The translations under genes were made by a program, and so were the position numbers. A stretch of 64,000 bases of DNA from the NCBI RefSeq assembly GCF_036588685.1, contig NW_026963295.1, positions 3,658,001-3,722,000 on the forward strand, given 5' to 3'. Below the pieces are notes generated by a model. That model had not been told where the DNA came from, ran no database searches, and worked only from the letters and a program-made list of their open reading frames with translations. Source of the DNA: Mytilus trossulus. Lineage: Eukaryota; Mollusca; Bivalvia; Mytilida; Mytilidae. Positions 10,750-22,700 of the stretch are shown in pieces (position 1 is the first letter of the stretch; the number at the start of each line of letters is the position of its first letter).

Positions 10750-13700
10750 CTGAAATTAAAAGAATTTATTGCTATGTAATGGTTTTATTTTATTTTTAAA
10801 AAAGTCTTTTAACCATACCAAATCCTAATTCGATTTCAGATTAAAAAAAAATTGCAAGATTGTTTAATTATAAATTATTTTTTTCAAAAAAGTGGAGTCA
10901 TTATTTCATTTCAAAGCTAGCATCACCATCATAAGCTAAACTCAAGAAAGTGTGTTTTATAAAAATTACAACCAACATGAGCATTAAAATAAATCTTTAA
11001 AATTTCATTAAGAAAAAAACCCACACAATATGCAAATATAAAATTGTTATTTGGATGGAGAGTTGTCTCATTGGCACTCATACCACATCTTCCTATATCT
11101 ATAAGCCATGTAATAACAAAGAGAATGCAAATGATTGGTGAATCACCGCATCTTTTAAAATATTATTAGTTACACAGTGTGCAATTTTCCTAATAATGGA
11201 ATTTAAAGTCATATTGATAAAATTTGTATTAGAACAATTGCACACTATGTAAAAAAATTATCTTGATTTTGTGATCACACCACTTATTTATTGTTTTTTC
11301 AATGATAACTCCATAGTAGGACTAATGAATACTGTAAAAAATTCCTTATTTTTTTATGACACCAATAATTCATTGTTTTTTCCATGATTATTCTGTATTA
11401 AACAATAAATTTTGTGTGCAATTATTTTTTTTTTTTCAGCATTTTGTTGGGAAGAATATACATTATATTTGTCTTTGACAAGATTCATAAAATATCTTTT
11501 AAATTTTATTTTTTTAAGTCAATAGAATAAGAAGTTTATTTGAATTGACTTAATAAAATTGCGAAGAAATTATTCTTATAAATATTTTTTTTTTACACAG
11601 GAGTATGAATGCCATGCTGGTTATTCAAGGGAAATAACTCACCTCTGGATTGACTATTGGTATGGCTGATTTTGTTCGTTTTACAGGAGAAAACTTTTTA
11701 ATCTGAGGATATTGCAGCTCGGGAGCATAGTATGTTGTTCCATGTCTATAAACTTCTTGAAGCTGATTCTGAAAAGAAAATGAGGTTCTTATTAGTTTGA
11801 CGTAAATCAATTTCTCAAAGTATCAATGAAACTTTCACAGACATTTTTTCACTGGTGGATACAATATTGTAAGTAATTACAGGGTTTTCAATAAGTTTTG
11901 AAGTAACCGATTGAAGTTGAAAAGTAGCAGGTCGATGGCGAAGCCCCATGGAGGGTCCAGGGGGGCAATGCCCCCTAGAAGCTCCTTGGTTTTAAGGAAA
12001 AGGAGATAGGTCAAATTTATCAAAAATAACTGGCATTTTTTTCCAATGCTGTAGCTTTGATGAGTTACCAGAAAGCATAAAAAAAAATTTGAAAATGTGT
12101 AGTACAAGGACTATAGCATAAATTTCAATCCTCTAGGTTCAGTGTCTTTTCCTGCAAGACACTGACTGTGTCTGTCACAAGAATCATATAATAATATTTC
12201 ATGAATGAATATTATAATTTATCATAGTCTGCACCACTACATCATACCATATTTGAATTTTGACTAAGATGTTTCTAAGTGTAACAGTATTAGTATTTAC
12301 ATTCTAATTCATATTTTTTATGCTATCATTGAGAAACATTCATGGCTTATCTCCACTGACAATAAAAAATCTACCCTTGTATTTAGAGGGACAAAAGTTA
12401 TCATGCTTAACACTTTGGTATTTTAATAAGTAAAGTTTTCTTAGATATAACAATAAATCATAAAGTCGTTACTTAAAATTCAGTGCTATATATTCAAACA
12501 ATTCATTTGCAGTTAATTAAGATATGTTCAGTAGTTGTTATTAACCTTGATTTATTCTCACTGGAGAAGATACATCTGGTATGGGATGTGGTGGAGCTGT
12601 AGACATAGGAGGTGGTGATTCTGAATAGGAGAACACCCTTCAGACATGATTGATACTTACTGGAGAAGATACACCTGGTATGAAGGTGGTTACCCTGAAA
12701 AGGAGAAAATCCTCCAAAAAATGATTGATACTTACTGGAGAAGATACTCGTGGTATGGAGGTGGTTACCCTGAATAGGAGACAATATTTAAGACATGATT
12801 TATACTTACTGGAGAAGATACTCCTGGTATGGTGGTGGTGACCCAGAATAGGAGACAATCCTTAGGACATGATTTATACTTACTGGAGAAGATACTCCTG
12901 GTATGGTGGTGGTTACCCAGAATAGGAGACAATCCTTAGGACATGATTTATACTTACTGGAGAAGATACTCCTGGTATGGGAGGTGGAGGAGCTGTTGAC
13001 ACGGGAGGTGGTGATGGGAATCCCTGAATAGGAGCAACTGGATATGGTCCTGGGCCCTGTGGTGGTCCATAGATTACTCCAGTGTTGATAAACTGTGGTG
13101 GTATAATGGGCACTGGTCCAGTCATTGATACTGGTGGAGGTCTAAATAATCTCTGTGGAGGACCATTTGGTAAAGCACTAGTTGACACTGAAAAAAAGGA
13201 AAGTACACAATGAACTTTTGATTGATTGCTATTGATTGATTATAATTCATGCGATCCAATTGAGAATACGTACTGTGGATTCATTATTATTCGTTGGATA
13301 CCAATTTTCATGGATTTCGTGGAAACAGTTGAACCACGAAGTTCAATGTTCAACGAATGACACATTTTCTTTTTTATAGCTTGTATGCAGACTTCGACAA
13401 AACCACAAAATCAAATGTCCATGGACATGTAAGTTTTCCACAATCCATGAAAATTGGTACCCACGAAAATAAATGAATCCACAGTAGATCATAAATACTC
13501 TTAAAATGTGTTTTAATTCTCCAGACACCTATGAATACTATCATATTGTATCTGTGAAAACTGTTGTACATGATTAATGAATACTGTTGTACATTATTTA
13601 TGAATACTGCTGTACATGATTTATGAATACTGTTGTACATGATTTATGAATACTGATGTACATGATTTATGAATGCTTTTATAGTGTGTGTGAGTATCAG

Positions 13701-16700
13701 TGAATGCTTTCACAATTGAAAAAATATTTTAAAAATAATGTTTGCAGTTCATCACATTTATTTCGGGAAAAGGAATATGAGGCATACATGAAGCAATATT
13801 TCAAAACACAAACTTTTAGTTTGATCAATTCTAAAACTTACGTCGACAAACCAAGCATGATTGCTTAAATTTGTGGAATTTCTTGAACAACAAAACCCAT
13901 GATAATCAGAATACAAGCTAATAATGAATCCACAGTCTGGACCAGTTTTTTTTGAAAGTTATGACATGCAATATAAAACATAGTTAGTTCAGTGTTCCAC
14001 CAGGAATGCCATTAAACAATTCATTCAATTGATCTTGCAGGAATTGCCTGATGAGTTATAATTGCATGTTTATTTTCATCTGTACTACTGTATATTTCAG
14101 ATTTTTATGCCCCACTTTCGATACAAGAGGGGTATTATGTTTTTTGGTCTGTGCATCCCCCTTCTTTCATTCGTCCGTCCATCTGTCCCGCTCCAGGTCA
14201 AAGTTTCTGGTCAAGGTAGTTTTTGATAAAGTTGAAGTCCGATCGACTTCAAACTTAGTACATGTTCCCTATGATTTGATCTTTCTAATTTAAATATCAA
14301 ATTAGAGTTTTTACCCCAATTTTACTGTCCACTGAACATAGAAAATGATAGTGCGAGTGGGGCATTCGTGTACACATTCTTGTTTTCTATCACTTCTGTA
14401 AACTATTTTACTGATCACCTTTGATTTTTGATTGGGTTGTGTTGCACAGTCTTCAATAATCTGTTTTCTGTTTTGTATAGTACATGTAGTATATATCTTT
14501 AGATTATTTTTTCATTTTTTGTCATGTTTTGTTAGTTTATTTTCAATTTATAAGATTGAGTATCCCTTTGGTACCTTCTGCCTCTCTTATTTACCATTCT
14601 CTTTAGCATAATTATCCACTATACACTACCTTGTATTACTACTTACCAGGAATTGGATAATTAATGGGTGGTCTTAGGATGGGCTGTGGAAATGGAACTG
14701 CTACTTCTTGTTTTTGGAAACCTGGTAAAATGGTGCATATTCAGATTCACATTACAAACAAAGACAAGTACATAAAATATTTTTCATTTAAGGAATGACT
14801 GTAATATTTTTTCTGTCTACGAAGAAATAACATAAAAAATTTGGTGCACATTGAATAACGCGTGTAGCAGGTTATTTAACAGTGTGCACCAAATTTTTTA
14901 TTCTAAATTCCATTTTAAACCGTGGAAAACCATGAAAAAACGTAGATGACGTCACTGTCACATGACTAAATTATTTCTATGGGCTCATAACAAAATAACG
15001 TCAGCCAATCAGAAGACGTGTTACATCCAAAGTTAAATTATTAAAAAATATCATATCTCTTGCAGTGGCTCAGTATTACATGCATTAACATTGTGTAGCA
15101 CTTTATATTCAACATCTATATTGAAACTCAATAAAATTTTTGACATATAATGCATGTATATTTTTCTGATCTCATCAGAACAAACAAATCTGGGAAATGT
15201 GTCTGAAAATCATTGAAATAAAAATTGTTTTTTTTTTAAGTAAACTTGTTTTTCGTTATAGTTTGGTGCATTAATTATGACATATATGTTTTATTGTTTG
15301 GATTGTTTTTCCTTATTTCAAGTCAAGGCCTTTTATAGCTTGCTATAAAGTATGGGTTTTCCCATCATTAAAGATCATCCTTGGATGAATAAATGGCATT
15401 TGGCAACCACACCACAACTCCTTTTTTTTTATAAATTGAGATACAGCAAGACCTTTCCAAATGGATTGACCATATAGTATAGAAAGAGTGTATACAAAAT
15501 TTATTCTACATTGACAAGATGTATAGGAGTAGGGTTGAGGTCTTGCAAAACATGTTTAACAATGCCATATTGTTGCCCCTGTCCAAAGTCAAGAGCCTCT
15601 GGCCATTTTTAGTCTTGTAAGTTTTTTTTAATATTAATTCATTTATATGTTTTGGAGTTAAGTATAAGGTACATTTTCATTGAACTAATATAGGTTTTTA
15701 TTTAGGGGCTACCTGAGGCCCACCAATGAGTGCAGGATTTCCTCGCTGAGCTGAAGACCCATTTGTGACCTTCTGGTGTTTTTTGCTCTTTGACACATTC
15801 CCCATTTCCATTCTTAATTTTATAATGTACCTTTAGGAACTTCTTGAGGATAGAACTGAGCGGTATCAGGTGAAGCTTGCTCTGGATTTCTTTGTCTTTG
15901 TGATGAGTAACGTTTTGACCTTCCACCATCTTGTTTAGAGGATGCTTGGTAATTTTCGGCTTGACCCTGAGATGATCTTTTAGACTTCTGTTCACCTATA
16001 AATTAAAATATTAAAATGAGGTTTTACAAAATATTGACATGATAATTAAAGTGCTTGTAAGAACTGAAGTGTAAAAATTGCAGTAATTTATCGATGGGCA
16101 GTAAAATTAAATATATTGCATGGTAGCTGGTTTAACTACATAATTGACAAAGGATGATAAGGCCACGTTTTTTTTATTTGTTGGTTTACAGACCCGCTGA
16201 CCCGATTTTGCTGATTTTCAGAATAAAAATAAAATTGACTTTTCATGCTTTTTTATTCCCGCCGACCCTTATCAATGCAGTATCCATGAAAAATAATTTA
16301 AATTTGCCAAATTTTCTTTTTTTATAAAATGAAATGCATTAATCATTAACAAAGTTGATTACACTTTCTGTTGTGAAAAATAAAATTTCCAATTTACGTT
16401 TCTACATGTTCTAAAAATAGACAAATCAATTATAACTGACCTTGAAATGTCTTTTGCGCAAATAAAAAGGTCACCGTACATTTTCTCAAGCTACAGGTCG
16501 TGACAAAATGACAACTTGATTGAAAATTAGACCTTAGATTCTCTGTTTTTTACAATCAAAAATGGCGAAAGACACCCATACCACCTTAAGCATGTTAAGC
16601 ATGTTAAGCTTGATTTTAATTCATGTATATTGTATTTATCATTTCAATGTCTAAACTGGTTTTTTTCATACATAATGAATTGGATTTTTTTTATCTTGAT

Positions 16701-19700
16701 CTTTATCATGAGTTTGCTAATTATTGAAGGCCGTCCAGTGACTGATAGTTGCTAACATCCAAATCATTAACATTCAAACCTATGCCCTTATTTCATATAA
16801 ATTACCTCTATCTTGTGCGTCCCCAGCTTTAGAACTTTTCTGACTCTCTTGAAGCTGTAGATTAACCATTCCTTCCTGTACAGCATTTAAAGCAGAATCC
16901 TGTACTCGCGTCTTCCCAACAGTTCTTGCGCGTCGATCTTTTGAATACGACTTGCGTTCACTGGTACTTGACTGTACAATTACATTTTCATTTTTCTCTT
17001 CTGCTTTCTCTTCTTGAGGTTGTTGTTGAACATCTTCTTGTCCACCCCCAGGTGTATAAGTTTCTGTTTGAATAACAACATGCTGGCCTTCTATATCACC
17101 TTCCACAAGCTGATACCCTTCCATAGCATTGTCATTATAATAATTCTGCATCTGTTCATGATCAACATACTCCCCAGTATTGTAATTATTTTGTAACTGT
17201 TGTTGCAACCTTTGTTCTTTCTTTTTGAGAAAACGTGGAGGGATTTTCCTTTCTTGTTCAAAACTTCTTCTTGGGGCAGCCCCTCTTCCTCGATCAGGTC
17301 TTGTTGACCTTCCACCTCTCTGTCCTCTAGAATATGTGAACTCCCGTCTAGGAGGATCATTTCTATAACCTCCTCTACCATTATATCTCCCCCCTCTTTG
17401 GTATTCATAGTTCCCACGATCACTACGATATTCACGATTATCACGATTATCATACCTCTGACTGCGATTATCATAGTCTCTACGAGGTGGCCTGTCATAA
17501 CCTCGATTATCATAATCCCTACGAGGCGGCCTATCGTAACCACGATTAGAATCCTGATATGATTCCCTTTCATAGCCTCTATTTGAGTCTCGATTCCTAT
17601 TGTAGCCTCTACCTGAATCTGAATTTCTGCTGTATCCTCTGCCTGAGTCTTTGTTTGAATCACCACGAGATCTATATCTATATGACTGATTTTCTTCATA
17701 TCGACTATTCCACTCATCGTATTTTGGAGGCTGATGTTTTTCGTTATCATTACCAGTATTCTGATTTTCAAACGACCGACTTGGTGGAGGACCTCGTTCT
17801 TCATCCTGTTGACGATATTCTTCAGATTTGCCTCTGAAGTTTCTATCTCTATTTCTATTATAGTCATTTTTTCTTTCAACTAAATAACTGTCATCCCTAG
17901 AGGATTCCGGAATAAAGTCACTAATCTGTGGCTTCTCATCCCTTGGTCTTCTAAAAATTATACAATATGATCATTTTATTAAAAGTGCAAAGAACAAATA
18001 AATGTCCTTAAATGTCTTCTCTAATTCTTAACCGATTTATACTTTTCCCTGAGAGGTTAATAATATCTTTATACAATAAATTATAAACAAACATGGAGTT
18101 CCATAAATCTCAATTATCTCAGGTATTTATTGGTTAAAATTCAATTACGACATGACTCTGCCTGATGGGGTCACATGTGTATAAAAACTCATCTTTATGC
18201 AGATCATTGAAAAGGAAAGGTAAACCTTGTCAACATGTATAGTAAAATCATAAAAGAATTCCAATGCTGAAACTCATGCAGTACCAAATCTTTCACCTCT
18301 CTCAACAGCTCAATTTTTAGACTTATGATTTATTTAAGTTAAATTAAGTCATAAATTTTCTGTACTTGGGTAAGTTTTGATGTTTGACATTGTTTGAGTG
18401 TAGTACATTTTTTTGTACTTGGATAAGTTTAAATGTTTAAATGTAATCTAGAGCTTGACAAGTGCTGTGATTTTTTTATTATTTGTTTGATATCAATCTT
18501 TGTTGATTTCGTTGTTACCCATGTACAACGATTTTCAATATACAAATTAAAGAATAACAAATTTTTCATGAGAATGTATGCACACTTTGGAGTTTTGGTA
18601 GTTTTCTTCAATCCACGAAAATTGATACCCATAAATCCACAGTCATGACAGTATAGATGTATGTCCATTTTTAAAACTGTTTGTAGACCTTAAGATGTCT
18701 TAGCTATATAGGTTCTTGGGTGTTCTTTTTTTTGTGTCATTTAAATGTTTTGCCATTGATAGTACCCCACACCACCTTTTATTCACAAAAAAAAACCAGA
18801 ACAGGAGCAAAAATTTCAGAATTACTAAATAAAAGGAATCTGCTTTAAAAAAAATTTGAAGGTTTGATTTTCTTTTTTTTAGCATACATTGTTTTATAAT
18901 TTATCGTGTTTGTGGTTGATGTGAAGTGATTATTTTTCATTTTTCCTTTTAAAAATACTTTAACTATGGTCATTGGAGTGGACAAATATAATTTTTGGCA
19001 AAGGAAGATAACTCCAATTTCCATTTAAATATATGTACCCAAGAAGATGTCTATAAACAGCATGTGAAATATTGTTGTTGAATAAAAAAAAACTCTTTTT
19101 ATCTCATCATTAAGATTTTCAAAACAGATACTAGGTTCATACACCATTCACACTTTATTTTCTTTTGTACAAGTATGGTTAGGTTTATAAATCTTACACA
19201 TAAAATTATTTTGTATAACAGTCATGTCAGCTACATAAGCGTTACAAATTTTAATCATATCTTTACCTGGGCCCTCCCCCTCCTCCTCTACGGGGTGGAG
19301 CATCTGGAGGTTTGTCTGCCAGACGGATGTCATAACCGTACATTGTGATTAGTTCCTCTCTTGACTTTGGAGCTTGCATGTAGTCAGCATACTTATCATG
19401 GTTCCAGCGTCCTTCATCCTGCCATAACTTCTTTCTTGGACCTGTTGGACGCCTAGAACAATAGAGAGAGTACAGATACATTTTATATCACTCTCAGTCT
19501 TCATGCTTAACCACAAAACCACCAGCCAAGGCTTGTAAAAATTTTCTTAACAAAGCAACTGAATCCAACTAAGATTTTGGTATAATTGAGCTTTGGACAT
19601 GTAGAGCTAAAAGTTTATCATAAAGACTGCAATCTCATTGAATATATATTTCTTAACTAAAAAAATCTTGTATAAGACACTGTCCTTGGCAAGTTGATAA

Positions 19701-22700
19701 ATTATTTTAATTTAATTATCAGGAGGTGCTGGAGAATATGTATTTACTTTGAAAAACAGAGAAAAGATTTTTATTTCAGCATGCATATAAGAAAACAAAA
19801 AGATTAAAAATCAAATAAACTCATCATAGATACATCATGTATTACATGTACATGGATTCAAATTTTATATATACGCCAGATGCACGTTTCGTCTACAAAA
19901 GATTCATCAGTGACCCTTGAATCAAAAATGTTTTAAAGGCCAAATAAAGTACTACGTTGAAGATCATTGAGGACTGAAAATTCAAAAAGATATCTTGATA
20001 TAAATGACAAAAAGTTATTTACTTAAATCTAATCAAACATGTCAAAGGGAGATAAATGCAAAAAATACTATACAAAATTATTGAGTCACCAAATACATGA
20101 AATATGAGCTAATGGACTTTCTAAAAATAATATTTGACTTGAGTGCTGAAATAACCTTCAATTTCTCTTGATTGATTAAGATGACATATAAACTAAATAT
20201 ATGTGCTACATAATTTGGAGATAACCACTTACTTATCTTCTTCTAGACCCTCCTGACTATCTTCTCCCAGCCTGAGATCATGTTCGTAGAAAGCTCCCTG
20301 CCGTGGAATAAAAGCAGGATTCTTTCTGTCCTCATCATCATCTAACTTAGATTTGTCAGGTTGCTCCTAAATTGGAAATTTAGATAACAGCTTAAAATTT
20401 ACATATCTAGTAGAACTTTCAATTTCATCGAATTTATTCATCTGAAGATTTTACGCAGAAATAATAATTTCAGGAATATGACAGTGGAGATCCATTCAAT
20501 TGATATGTTTGATCTTTTGAATTAACCATTTGATTAGAGACTTTCCACTTTGAATTTTAGCAGCATTTAGTATTTTTGTGATTTTCCTTTTTTCTCCATA
20601 GGAACAAATTTGGACTATGTCATATAAAAAATAAGGGTACAGATTTTTTTATTCAACCAGTAAACTTTATTATAACAAGTAATGATACCCCACCAAAATA
20701 ATTCGGTAAACAGGAAGTTATTGAGTAGTGAACCCTGAAAACACATGGTGTAACTGATTTATATAAACCCTGAAACCAAATTTCAGAAATCCTGTAATTT
20801 AGTTCTTGAGAAAAATGTGACAAATATATTCATGGGACAGAGGGACTGGCGGAAGAAGGATGGACAGACAGAGGTAAAACAGTATACCCCACCTTTTTAA
20901 AGTGGGTAAAGTGGGGGTATAAATATAAATTATAGGTATTGTTAGATTTGAAATGTTATTCCAAATTGTTGGGTTTCTTACGTATGTTATTACTGAATTT
21001 ATTTATTTTATTTATCATACTTGTAAATACTATTTTTGAGTATTTATGTATATTTTTAAGAACACCATTTATCTAAACAAGAAATATTAAGAAATGTAAA
21101 AGAAGTTATGAATTAATATTTATTTCAATTAACTCTTAATTTAACAAGTTATTTATGAAGCATGAAAGAAAGAGATTCCTACTGTTTGTTTAGTATTATG
21201 TTTTAGTGTTTTAATTCATATTTTTACTGATGATGTATGTTAATGAGTATTTGTATTTTATTGCAGTGAAACACTTGTTACTATATAGTAAATGACACCA
21301 AAATTACATGCAGTTTTGACGAATAAAGATAGCAAATAGCCATCCCCACTTAAAGCTATGCGTACAAACCTCTCCATCCCCATTTTAAGCTTGGTGTACA
21401 AACCTCTCCATCCCCATTTTAAGCTATGTGTAAAAACCTCGCCATCCCCACTTTAAGCTATGTGTACAAACCTCTCCATCCCCACTTTGTCTTTCCTCCC
21501 CCACTTCATCATAGTCTTCTATGATAACATCTTCATCTTCATATTCTTCTCCTTCTTCTTCTTCGTCGTCATCTTCCTCTTCTTCTGACTCCTCTTCTTC
21601 ATCGTCTTCTTCTTCCTATAAATATAAAGTTCTTTAAGCATTTAAGAAATCAAAAACAGAATATCATATATACAGCAGCCATTGCAGTGCCGGATCCAGC
21701 CATTTTAAAAAAGGGGGGGAGGGGCAACCGAGAGTAAAGGGGGGTGGGGTTTCAACTATATGCTCCCATTCAAATGCATTGATCGTCCCCAAAAAAGGGG
21801 GGACCAACCACCAGAACCCCCCTGGATCCGCCAATGTCGAATACTGTGGATTCAATTATCTTTTGGTTCCAATTTTTGTTGATTGAGGGAAAATGCCCAA
21901 TTGAAATTGATTTTTTCTCCATGCAGTAAGTGTTTCCCAGGGGATTTTAGCATCATGTTAATGTGGTGTTATTTTTCTTGAATGTGATGCTACCTGAATT
22001 GGCTATCTTATAGATCATGTTATGGATGTGATGTTATAATTTTAAGAAACAAGATGGTATTTTAAATTTCCATGTTTTACTAGGATGCTAAGTGAAATTT
22101 CTGGGGAATATACACCTTATCGCTATTAAGTCCAATCCGGGAAAAACAGTCATCTATTCAACTTCCTGTTTGGGTCAGGCCACCTAAAATAGAGGTCATC
22201 AGTAGTGAGCTAAGAGAGGGAAAACTTTAGAAAGCAATTGAAAATATGATAGAGCATTTGTAGAGTATGATCCACTTTTTTTCGAAATTAAAATTGAAGT
22301 AAAAAATATTTAGTTTGAAGTATTTACGATAGCTTAAACAGGTTTCATTAAAAATTATCATGCATAGTAAATTGTTTAAACAGGGTCCCAGATAGCTCCA
22401 ACTGGATAAAAAAGTTGTGTTATTTTAGACCTTATCCAGGATGGAATAAATAGCGATTAGGTGTAGTATCTCAGTATATATTTTATAACAAACCTCTTCC
22501 TCCCCTTCCTCTCCATTGTCCTCATTAGCACTCTCATAATCGGATACCTCTAAATCTGTAAACAGAAACAAGTGTCAAATTATTTATTAAAATTGAGAAA
22601 GGAAATGGGGAATGTGTCAAAGCGACAACAACCTGACCACAGACATGACAGAGCAGACAACAGCCGAAGGCAACCAACAGGTCTTCAATGCAGCGAGAAA

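Noticed and set aside
17091-17879. Minus-strand 262-codon ORF rich in Ile/Met/Glu
   Set aside because: It is a frame-shifted shadow of CASC3 exon 7; the spliced frame there reads Arg/Tyr/Asp-rich protein continuous with flanking exons.
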